The notes beneath the pieces were generated by a model. The model saw only the letters and a program-made list of their open reading frames with translations. It did not search any database and had not been told where the DNA came from. Position numbers and translations under genes: made by a program. 39,195 nt of DNA, from contig JABANP010000493.1 in assembly GCA_013115135.1 (NCBI GenBank), positions 1 to 39,195 of the forward strand. The letters run 5' to 3'. This stretch comes from Perkinsus olseni (taxonomy: Eukaryota > Perkinsozoa > Perkinsida > Perkinsidae). The stretch's first letter is position 1. Each line of letters opens with the position of its first letter. Below are positions 9,374-17,782 of this stretch, piece after piece.

Positions 9374-10584
9374 AGGCGTGGCATCTCACCGCCACCAAAA
9401 TCGGAGGGAAGGGGCTTCCGCCGCCCGTGCAAGACATAGCATCTCATGACTTGCTCTTTTGAATGATTTAATCGATGTCGAATGAAGGTTTTGTGTTCTT
9501 CGTAGAGCGTCGATCTCGATATGCTTACTTGCCCTACCTCTCCGATGGTTTAACTTTAGAAGTCGTGCACCTAGGGAGCAGCACGTCCGGCACGGGATCT
9601 CGGTAGCAATTCTACCCAGGAGGATCGGCGTGAGCGAAATTACCACGCAGAGCCTATGAGCGCACAAGAGGGGTTTGCGCGCGCTCGAGATTGCAACAAA
9701 GTCGCGGTAGCTCAATGTAGTTCAGTGCTAGAGCTAGCCAGGAGCTAACAATAGGTACTCGACCCAGACCGGGTATGCAGTTGGGCAGATCTCGTGTCCT
9801 ACTGAACCGTGGAGGCTCCCAAGTGGTAGGTGACAGCAGACACAGGCTACTGCCAGGTCGCTGACTCTGACACTGATGAGGGTCGAACAGGTCAGAGCAG
9901 AGCTACTCACTGTTCACGCTCCCGACCTCTGTATTATCGGAATTCCGTCGCCTGGTCTGTGAAAGGCGGTCGTAAGGAACATGATTATCATCAAGCGGGT
10001 AGCAGATCATAGAAGTGGTACTACCACCGTCGTAGCCCACTGAGCCATCCCCTACCTTCTGGTTCAATTCAATGGAAAGTGTATATCAATCAGGTATGTT
10101 GCTCGAGTCTGAGATGAGGAACTCTGCGAAAGGGAGGTCACGCAGCTATGAGCACGCTCGAGTGTAGACGAGAGGATTGTTTCGGCACACAAAATGGGCG
10201 ATGGGTCTCTTGCGATTATGATGACGATCGGTAAGTGGCATCACCTCCGTGATCGTCATCGTCAGTGGAATTGTAATGAGGAAGGCGTGGGATGGTAACT
10301 GGTTTCTTGCATGAACCCCTGGAGTCTGTTTCTCTCGAACATCAACATCAGGCTCCCTAGGATTGATCGCAGCTGGTGGTACGGCAACGTGAACACACCC
10401 GTGGAAGTGTAACTACACCGGAAGCGTCGCTCGACTGCAAACATGCAAACACGCGTAGTTCTTGTTTGCGGTTTCAAGAGCAAAATTCTGCTGCAGCATT
10501 TCACTCGTGACAAACGGGTATTCTTTGTCGGGCTGACTGAGCCCGACTCAGAGGAGACAGCGGCTGTAGCAGGAGATGCCCGTC
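9374..10584. other. Intergenic region
   Basis: No convincing gene on either strand. It contains a perfect 10-bp inverted repeat (GATGACGATC at 10220-10229 with GATCGTCATC at 10251-10260, 21-nt loop). The only other structure is the conserved upstream block starting at about 10585. Confidence 0.6.
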
Positions 10585-10830
10585 TCGTTTCGATTTCGAG
10601 CGCGGGTATTTTCCGACACGGTAGGCTGAAGTTCTGAGAGCGGCTGTTGTAAGGCAGTGGGTTTTCTGGTGAGCCAACTAACTGTATGCGGTACGGATTA
10701 ACCATTTATTAACCCTTCGGTGGCTTCCGTGTATTTATTTTTGTATTTTATTACGCGCGCAGTGGGGCCACGGGCTGGTGGATTCCCTTCCACCAGTTCT
10801 TTCAAGATTTAAAGATCGGCTGGGGGACGA
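10585..10830 (+). repeat. Conserved 5' flank, second copy
   Basis: Diverged copy of about 7619-7850, in the same orientation and at a similar distance before the next paralog. The third paralog (14758) has no recognisable copy, so its promoter differs or was replaced. Confidence 0.7.
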
Positions 10831-10947
10831 CGCCTGCTGAACCACCAGACTAAATCGTCTTTCATCATCTCCTTTCCGTGAACGTTCTCTTTCACGAGGC
10901 CCTCCTATTACTCCTGTATTCGTAGTTATTTTGTCGCTTTGCTTGGA

Positions 10948-12978
10948 ATGAGGGCTCCTTGTTCCCTGTTGTTCCTGTACTTGTTTAAACCCGTTGAAGG
11001 GTCCAGCACGGAGAGGTCGAAGTCTGCCAAGCCATTCGTCACTCTCAACAGTCTTCCTGCAGGGACGTACAAGGCGGTTGAACAGAATGGTACAATCTGT
11101 CCGGAGCTTCCACGCCTGCTCAGCTTCGAGATGGTGGTTACTAGTGGTGGAAGGGGACAGCTGGCGAGCTTCAATGCGGAGGTTCGCTCTACGGGGTCAC
11201 CTGCTCGCCACGAGTCAATTAGATCTGAAAGAAGAGCCGCACTAGTTTGGTATGCTGTTAGCACGACATCGCCGTTGAGACGACTTGGATCGCTGAGATT
11301 ACGAGAGCAACCGGCATGCTTCCACGTTGAGCCCAGTGACGCAACGAATGGTTTTCTCGGCGCTCTTTACGCTCAGCTACAGTTGGAGAAAGCATCACAG
11401 TTGGACAGGGATCTCATTGTCTGTCAGACCGAGCTAGGCCTCGTCGTGGGCTTGGGCGCGAACAGAACGGGTGAAAATGACTGGCAATCGACTGATTATG
11501 GAATATTGCTGGAACGGCCGTTCATACTGCGGAACCAGTTTGTTGCTGCGCTAGAGAGGAAGAAAGATCGCCCCTTCCACTTACCCTTTCGAGGACCGTT
11601 TCGGAAACTTGCTATTAAGAGAAAAACGATTCCTAGCACGCGTCCCGCGGCTCCACCCATGAGCGCTGTGGCAATCCCAGTCGGGCGTGAGCAGGTTACA
11701 AGCTCCCTCCGACCACCGGAACATCGTATTGCTTCACCCTCAACCAATCAGGAGAGAATCGCTCCTCTGGGGCTTGGAGTGTCAGGCAATGGGGCGTCTG
11801 TTGAGAGGGAGTTCCATGCGGTCACATTCCGAGGGAACGTGTATTCAAAAACTCCCACAGACGGAGTTCGTCGCGGTGCGAGCGAGCGGAGTTTCACGGT
11901 GCCTGCAGGTGGCTATACACTGGCTGATGGGTTAGCTATGAAGGAGGGAGCGAGAAAGCGTCACGGGGGATTCATGTCTAGGGAAGCATCTCCGAAGGTC
12001 GTTAGGACGGGAAAGAGAACTTTCGACGAGCACGTGGGTGCCGACTCCCCGACCTCATCCTTCGACGTTTGGAATTTCGGAGTGCGACGCGGCCGGAGGG
12101 CTGATTCAGTTGTGCAGTTAGCCAAGGCCCCAATAAAATTTTCAGAGCCCGCCCGGAGAGGTATTGATTATCGCCATCATGAGATGGGCGCGGGAAGTTA
12201 CAATCCAAGTGCGGATTCTCTCCTATTTCCTTTCGAGCTTGAAGATCTGTGGTTTGATCCGGAGGCGCGCTCTGACGAGGAGTGGATTCAATCTCTACTC
12301 GATTCGGCAGAGTCCACCCAATCCGAGGGGAACACTGCTGAGCATCATCATGAGATGGACGGGGGAAGTTACACTGAAGATGAGGATGATCTTCTTTTTC
12401 CCATTCAGTTTGACCATCTGCTGCCCGAGGCCGGGGCTCACTCGAACGATGAGTGGGTCCAAAGCCTTATCGATCAGGCAAGGGCCTCATATCCGCCTCC
12501 CCCCGCTGTTGTGTCAACTGGGGGGTGGCAGAGAGGCTATGTAGAGTCTCATCAGGAAGGAGCCGATGAGGTGTCGTCCACGTCACCGAGTATACCCGAT
12601 GGAAGGTATCTGGTAACCGATACTGGACTCGATCAAGTCAACATGGTCGCGGTGAGCATCAGAACTGATTACCCTCCACACCGCCGTCGGGCTCAGCTCA
12701 TCTTCCATATACTAGGACTTGAATGCCCAATGACTCTCCCTGAGGTAACAGCGGTCTACAGCGAGGGCTGCCCGCAGCTCGATTTCTCGAACGAAGATTA
12801 TGAATTGGATATGATGATCTTGCGAGACACTCTGGGATTCGCTGACATATCTCCGAGTTCATTCCGAATCTGTCACGAGGCACGCGGGGGATGGTCGCTG
12901 ATGCTTGACGCTGGCAAGAATGGTGCTTCTGGGAAGAAGACTACTTCAAAAGTCAAGCTGAGGCTTCTCGAAACTTGA
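10948..12978 (+). CDS. Secreted protein, second paralog (676 aa) with internal acidic repeats
   Basis: I chose the ATG at 10948 (MRAPCSLLFLYL), which matches the start of the third paralog; the frame is open three codons further up from a TTG. A signal peptide of about 20 residues is followed by the shared N-terminal domain (LPAGTYKAVEQNGTICPEL). A long linker carries two copies of a roughly 57-aa acidic unit near nt 12175 and 12346: HHEM-G-GSY, then DLLFP-type hydrophobics, then DEWVQSL-D-A. A C-terminal domain starts IPDGRYLVTDTGLDQVNMVAV and ends KLRLLET. Intronless as far as visible. Function unknown; probably exported. Confidence 0.85.
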   Translation: MRAPCSLLFLYLFKPVEGSSTERSKSAKPFVTLNSLPAGTYKAVEQNGTICPELPRLLSFEMVVTSGGRGQLASFNAEVRSTGSPARHESIRSERRAALVWYAVSTTSPLRRLGSLRLREQPACFHVEPSDATNGFLGALYAQLQLEKASQLDRDLIVCQTELGLVVGLGANRTGENDWQSTDYGILLERPFILRNQFVAALERKKDRPFHLPFRGPFRKLAIKRKTIPSTRPAAPPMSAVAIPVGREQVTSSLRPPEHRIASPSTNQERIAPLGLGVSGNGASVEREFHAVTFRGNVYSKTPTDGVRRGASERSFTVPAGGYTLADGLAMKEGARKRHGGFMSREASPKVVRTGKRTFDEHVGADSPTSSFDVWNFGVRRGRRADSVVQLAKAPIKFSEPARRGIDYRHHEMGAGSYNPSADSLLFPFELEDLWFDPEARSDEEWIQSLLDSAESTQSEGNTAEHHHEMDGGSYTEDEDDLLFPIQFDHLLPEAGAHSNDEWVQSLIDQARASYPPPPAVVSTGGWQRGYVESHQEGADEVSSTSPSIPDGRYLVTDTGLDQVNMVAVSIRTDYPPHRRRAQLIFHILGLECPMTLPEVTAVYSEGCPQLDFSNEDYELDMMILRDTLGFADISPSSFRICHEARGGWSLMLDAGKNGASGKKTTSKVKLRLLET

Positions 12979-13110
12979 GAATAGGTTTTGGCTTGTGATT
13001 CCTGCCCTCAATCCGCTCCAGAAAAGGAGTACGCTCGCGTATGCATGATTACTTGATTTTGGTGTACCATACTTGATGTTGTCGCCCTGTAGTTGTGCTT
13101 TCAATATCAC
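12965..13110 (+). repeat. Conserved 3' flank of the second paralog
   Basis: The stretch after the stop (from GAGAATAGGTTTTGGC to GTTGTGCTTTCAAT) is almost identical to that after the third paralog (about 16754-16900). It shows that the two genes duplicated with their 3' UTR. Confidence 0.85.
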
Positions 13111-13196
13111 TTCAACCAAGTATTACGGTGTACTCCGGCAGGCCAGGCTTCCCCGAGGTTCATTTCATTTCGCTGTTGCTCCGACAAGGCCTTCGC

Positions 13197-13270
13197 GACG
13201 AGGGGCAGAGCTTGCGCTTGCGGAGTTCTACCAGAGACGATGTTCCCAGGTTCGAATCCTGCGGATGTCA
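13197..13270 (+). repeat. tRNA-like sequence with T-arm
   Basis: A perfect B-box GGTTCGAATCC (13249-13259) is followed by CGGATGTCA and a T5 run. Upstream, GGGCAGAGCTTGCGC resembles a decayed A-box. The acceptor halves do not pair, so I call it a tRNA fragment or pseudo-tRNA. It lies in intergenic DNA after the second secreted gene. Confidence 0.55.
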
Positions 13271-13389
13271 TTTTTAATGCAATTCATCTTGCTGAATTCA
13301 TTTATTGGCGTTTTTGCGCAGTGGCAGATGATTTGATTGATTTCGTCTTTTGCAAGACCTCCAGGTCGCGAGCTTCCGAGTAATGTCCT

Positions 13390-13990
13390 ACTCGTTCTCA
13401 TTTTGGATCGGGCGGGACAATTGCACACGCCTGCACGCAAGCTCAAGATTATCGTGAAGTGAGAGAATATGCTCCGTTCCCTTCGCTCGCTCCGCAATTC
13501 GTCGACACTCGCAAACGGGGCCCACTGTTTGCAACACTGCCTCGGAGATTGACAGCCCTCAAAGGGCATGGCGAAGAGAAGGGCACGCAAGTAAGAATGA
13601 ATGATCTAATGAAAGGCCCGCAGCGCTCGAAGGTAAGGCCGAAGACCATGATTGTAGTATAGAGACTTTTATTTTCTTTGTAGAGCGGCTCTACTGCTTT
13701 CAGTCTCTCGGCTCCGATTTTTCTCATAAAAAGGTCGCCATTAGGGCGCGACCGTTGTTGTGGGAGTCCATGATGAGGGCTCCAGATTTTCCTGACTGTC
13801 GACTCGTAGACAGGCAGTTCGTGCGTCACCTCGCTCCAGCCAAGGAACGTGGGCACGCGTGCTGAGCATTCGCTCAAATTTACTCGCTCAGGTGAATCGA
13901 ATTATCAGGGACTCATGATCTGATAATGATAATAAGACTGATAATCAGTCTTGTCATCACACTATCCCTAGTCCAGACTTACCCGGGGTG
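13390..13990. other. Intergenic, no gene recognised
   Basis: Overlapping short ORFs on both strands (13449-13877 -, 13459-13662 +) have no recognisable domain. I see no gene. Confidence 0.5.
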
Positions 13991-13995
13991 TCCAG

Positions 13996-14175
13996 AAAAA
14001 TCAGCCGGAATCAATTCCAGAAAGCATTCTTAGAATCGATTCTCAGAATCGATTCCCGAATGGTGTTCAGAGGAGTCCACTCTCAAATATCTCGGAATGT
14101 GTTTTAGAATCGATTCCGAAACGTGTTCAACGGATCGCATTCTCAGAACGCATTCTCAGAATGGATTCCGGACGC
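13996..14175. repeat. Degenerate 13-bp palindromic repeat field, first half
   Basis: A run of imperfect units of about 13 bp resembling SGATTCTCAGAAT, each containing a GAATnnATTC-type palindrome. Examples are AGAATCGATTCT near 14032-14045 and CATTCTCAGAA near 14140-14160. Unit length drifts between about 12 and 16. It looks like an old minisatellite. Confidence 0.65.
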
Positions 14176-14240
14176 GTTTCATGCGCAACGTCCGCTATCC
14201 CACAAGCGCCCAACCCCCGAAGGCGTCGCCGACGAAATTC

Positions 14241-14327
14241 AGTCGAATGGCCTAGCGGTGAAGCGCCCAGTCCTCATCCGCAAGACGGTCTTGCCAAGAC
14301 CGCGAGTTCGATTCTTGGGCAGGGACC
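14241..14327 (+). repeat. Class II tRNA-like sequence (pseudo-tRNA)
   Basis: An A-box-like TGGCCTAGCGGTGAAG is followed by an anticodon-arm-like stretch, a perfect 7-bp variable-arm hairpin (14286-14302) and a B-box-like GAGTTCGATTC (14304-14314). The layout is that of a Leu/Ser-type tRNA. The acceptor halves do not pair and position 33 is not T, so it is unlikely to be functional. It splits the palindromic repeat field in two. Confidence 0.55.
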
Positions 14328-14399
14328 CTGCCGCAGGGTGGATCATAAAGTCGGGGAGAACTTTCACGCGACACGAATAGCTACACGCCGTAAAATATT

Positions 14400-14600
14400 C
14401 GCTCAGAAAACGATTTTCTCAAACCCGAATTTCGCATTCTGGAATACGTTTCGGAATACAATCTGAAATCTACTGAACGCGTTCGGAGTCCATTCTGGAA
14501 CACTTCCCAGAATGTATTTCGGGGCCAGTTCTCTGAACGCAATTTTGGTGTTTTCCATTCTGGAATGTATTCTGAATTTCAGAACAGGTTCTCTGAACAC
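14400..14600. repeat. Degenerate 13-bp palindromic repeat field, second half
   Basis: Same unit family as 13996-14175, more diverged, with repeats of CATTCTGGAAT, TTTCGGAAT, CCAGAATGTATTTCGG and TTCTCTGAAC. It ends about 150 bp before the third secreted gene. Confidence 0.6.
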
Positions 14601-14757
14601 CCCGACCATTGTCGAAGGTTCGCTTGGGTTTGGTCCAAGTTGGACCGTCCAACTGCTACTCTCGCGTTAACCATATACCTGGGTGACTGAATCGAGGTTT
14701 TATTCAATGACATGGGAGCTATTGCTCTTCTTTTCGCAGTTTCGTTTTTCACTCGTG

Positions 14758-16767
14758 ATGAGAGCTCCTCTTCTCCTGTTGTTTCTCTATTCGGCAAAAC
14801 TCATGTATGGATCCAGCACGGAGGGATCGGAGTCCGTCAAGCCATTCGTCACTCTCAACAGTCTTCCTGCGGGGACGTACAAGGCGGTTGAACAGAATGG
14901 TACAATCTGTCCGGAGCTTCCACGTCTGGTCAGCTTCGAGATGGTGATTACTGATGGTGAGGAGGGACAGCTGGCGAGCTTTAATGCGGAGGTCCTCTCT
15001 ATGGGGTCACCTGCTCGTCACGAGCCAATTAGATCTGAAAGAAGAGCCGCACTAGTTTGGTATGCTGGCAGCACGACGTCGCCGTTGAGACGACTTGGAT
15101 CGCTGAGATTAAGGAAGCGCCCGGCTTGCTTCCACGTTGACCCCAGAGGCGCAACGAATGGTTTTCTCGGCGCTCTTTACGCTCAGCTACAGTTGAAGAA
15201 AGCATCACAGTTGGACAGGGATCTTATCATCTGTCAGACCGAGCTAGGTGTGATCGTTGGTCTCGGCGTGAACAGAAAATATGACCATCGCTGGGAAACT
15301 ACTGATTATGGATTGATTCTGAAACCTCCGTCATCAGGAGGGGACCAGTTAGTTGCTGCGCCTGAAGTAAAGACGAAACGCCTTTTCCAGCTGCCTTGTG
15401 GAGGCCCACTGCGAGAACTTGCACCAAAAAAGGAAGCGAATGCTGTGTACGGCGAACGTCGAGCTCAACCCGTGAATGCTCCGGGCGTCCAAGCTGGGCA
15501 TGACCAGGTCCCAAGCAACATTCCCAAACCACTGAAATATACTCTTTTTGTTCCGCCGTCGACTGGTCAGGAGAGGGTTGTTTTTCCGAGGGTTGGAGCA
15601 CCAGGTGATGAGCCGCTAGAGTGGGAGTTCCACGAGGTTACATTTGGACAACCGGGGAGCCTGGACAAAAAGGGTGGACCTTGCCGTGGAGCCGGTAAGA
15701 GGAGTTCCACTGCACGGGTGGGCCCTGACCGTGTGAGACAGGGAACGAAAAAACACCTGGCACACTTCTTGAGTGCTGAAGGATCTTCGAAGCTCCTCAG
15801 GAAAGGTAAAGGAACTTCTGGCAAGCATGTGAGTGCCGACTCGCCGACATCATCCGTCGACGTTTGGAATTTCGGAGTCCGCTGTGACCGGGCTCCTAAA
15901 TCTTTTGGGAAGCCAGCTGAGGTTCCATTGGAACCCTCGAAGTCCGCCCGGAGAGGTACTGTTGATCATGCAATAGGCACGGGAAGTTCCACTGCAAGTA
16001 CGGACGATTCCTTATTGCCAGTCGAGTTTGGAGATCTTCGGCCTGATCCGGAGGCTCGCTCTAACGATGAGTGGGTTGAGGCTATCTTTGATTCGGGAGG
16101 GTCCATCCAATCGGAGGGGGACACTGCTGAACATCATCATGAGATGGACGGGGGAAGGACCACTGAAGATGGGGATGATCTTCTTTTTCCCATTCAGTTT
16201 GACGATCTGCTGCCTGAGGTCGGGGCTCGATCGAACGATGAGTTGGTCGAAACACTGATTGATCAGGCAAGGGCCTCCTATCCACCTCTACCCGCTGTGG
16301 TGTCAACTGGAGGGTGGGAGAGAGGCTATGCAGAGTCTCATCAGGAAAAAGCCGATGAGATGTCGTCCACGTCACCGAGTGTACCCGATGGAAGGTATCT
16401 GGTAACCGATACTGGACTCGATCTAGTCAACATGGTCGCGGTGAACATCAGAACTGATTACCCTCCACACCGCCGTCGGGCTCAGCTCATCTTCCATATC
16501 CGACGACTTGAATGTCCAATGACGCTCCCTGAGGTAACAGCGGTGTACAACGAGGGCTGCCTGCAGCTCGATTTCTCAAGTGAAAATTATGAACTGGATT
16601 TGATAATCTTGCGAGACACTCTAGGATTCGCTGAGATATCTCCGAGTTCATTCCGAATTTGTGGTGAGGCAGGCAGGGGATGGTCGCTGATGTTTGATAC
16701 TGGCAATAATGGTGCTTCTGGGGAGACGACTCTATCAACAGTCAAGCTAAAACTTCTTGAAACTTGA
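14758..16767 (+). CDS. Secreted protein, third paralog (669 aa)
   Basis: The ATG at 14758 (MRAPLLLLFLYSAKLMYG) matches the second paralog; the frame is open upstream from a GTG, which I discard. Signal peptide, then the shared N-terminal domain, a linker with the two acidic units (TASTDDSLLPVEF and DGDDLLFPIQFDDLL, each followed by a NDE-type helix), and the C-terminal domain IPDGRYLVT-like ending KLKLLET. It is closest to the second paralog and shares its 3' flank. The linkers diverge far more than the end domains, as expected of fast-evolving secreted proteins. Function unknown. Confidence 0.85.
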   Translation: MRAPLLLLFLYSAKLMYGSSTEGSESVKPFVTLNSLPAGTYKAVEQNGTICPELPRLVSFEMVITDGEEGQLASFNAEVLSMGSPARHEPIRSERRAALVWYAGSTTSPLRRLGSLRLRKRPACFHVDPRGATNGFLGALYAQLQLKKASQLDRDLIICQTELGVIVGLGVNRKYDHRWETTDYGLILKPPSSGGDQLVAAPEVKTKRLFQLPCGGPLRELAPKKEANAVYGERRAQPVNAPGVQAGHDQVPSNIPKPLKYTLFVPPSTGQERVVFPRVGAPGDEPLEWEFHEVTFGQPGSLDKKGGPCRGAGKRSSTARVGPDRVRQGTKKHLAHFLSAEGSSKLLRKGKGTSGKHVSADSPTSSVDVWNFGVRCDRAPKSFGKPAEVPLEPSKSARRGTVDHAIGTGSSTASTDDSLLPVEFGDLRPDPEARSNDEWVEAIFDSGGSIQSEGDTAEHHHEMDGGRTTEDGDDLLFPIQFDDLLPEVGARSNDELVETLIDQARASYPPLPAVVSTGGWERGYAESHQEKADEMSSTSPSVPDGRYLVTDTGLDLVNMVAVNIRTDYPPHRRRAQLIFHIRRLECPMTLPEVTAVYNEGCLQLDFSSENYELDLIILRDTLGFAEISPSSFRICGEAGRGWSLMFDTGNNGASGETTLSTVKLKLLET

Positions 16768-16900
16768 GAATAGGTTTTGGCTTGTGATTCCTGCCCTCAG
16801 TCCGCTCCAGAAAAGGAGTACACTCACGTATGCATGATTACTTGATTTTGATGTACCATACTTGATGTTGTCGCCGTGTGGTTGTGCTTTCAATAACACT
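16754..16900 (+). repeat. Conserved 3' flank of the third paralog
   Basis: Near-identical to 12965-13110. Similarity fades after about 16900. Confidence 0.85.
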
Positions 16901-17782
16901 GTAGCCGAAGAGTGCGGTGGACTCAGTTGACAAGAGGATCCAGCCGGATCTGGAGGGGGGACCAGGTCCAGCAGGTTCTTAACAAAAGAGTCCTGTTCAA
17001 CAGCAGGTTAAACTTTCCCAGGATTCATGCCCTGGCTGCTGCTGTTGCTCTTCATCTGTTGGGACGGGTTGCATCAGGATTTGACAGGAGTCGGAGAGGG
17101 ATGGTAGCTGAGAGGCCGGTAGTGGCGGTGACTTGGGCCTGGGGGCGCGCGAAATCTTCGTGTTTGCGGCACTCTGATGCTGCTGTGCGGCGTTACTCTG
17201 GACTGGCTGCGGGGCCTCAGCGGTATGCGCTTGAATATGATTCTACGACCATCTTCAGGACTACTGCTGTGTTTGCTCACTCGCGGGCAGCAGTTTGGGT
17301 CATGCGCATCTCAAGTTTAGTCCCTGAGGCTTAGTGTCTACGGGTTTCGCCCTCTCTCCAGCGTTTTATGGTTTTGCCTAAATCGTAGATCTTCGGATAC
17401 ATGCGCTTCTGTCGCAAGTCAAGTGTTCAGTAGACCTCTGCCGAACCTCAGGAGCGCTCCCAGGATTCAATTTTGGGTGTGTAGTAGGCAATCCTGGGAG
17501 AGCTTGGTGGGCGAGTTCAGGAGGATCTAATTACCTCTATGCTCGCAACGCGTGAAACGGAGACGAGAGAGACGTTGTGTTTTTCGTCTCGCGTGAAACT
17601 CCATTGTACGCCGGACATCGTTCATATCTTTGAAGTGTATAACCTTACCCTTGGCCATTATAAGAGCTTCTTGTAGGCTCCCAGCGATTCCCTACTATAT
17701 TCTCGCCGATGCGCTTGTAGACAGGACTTGGCTCTGTCACTACGATGATTTCTGTGCGTCAGTAGTACCTTTTTATAAGTGA
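16901..17782. other. Intergenic region with a hairpin
   Basis: An ORF at 16912-17334 (+) has biased composition and no recognisable domain, so I do not call it. A perfect 11-bp inverted repeat is present: CTCCCAGGATT at 17457-17467 and AATCCTGGGAG at 17490-17500, 22-nt loop. Confidence 0.55.

Noticed and set aside
13073..13383. Three overlapping + strand ORFs of 60-96 aa
   Set aside because: They cover the conserved 3' flank and a tRNA-like sequence in different frames.
14241..14327. Functional tRNA-Leu/Ser
   Set aside because: Acceptor halves do not pair and position 33 is not T; kept only as a pseudo-tRNA.
16912..17334. 140-aa + strand ORF
   Set aside because: Arginine- and alanine-rich, overlapped by a - strand ORF, no domain, no paralog; looks like chance in GC-richer DNA.
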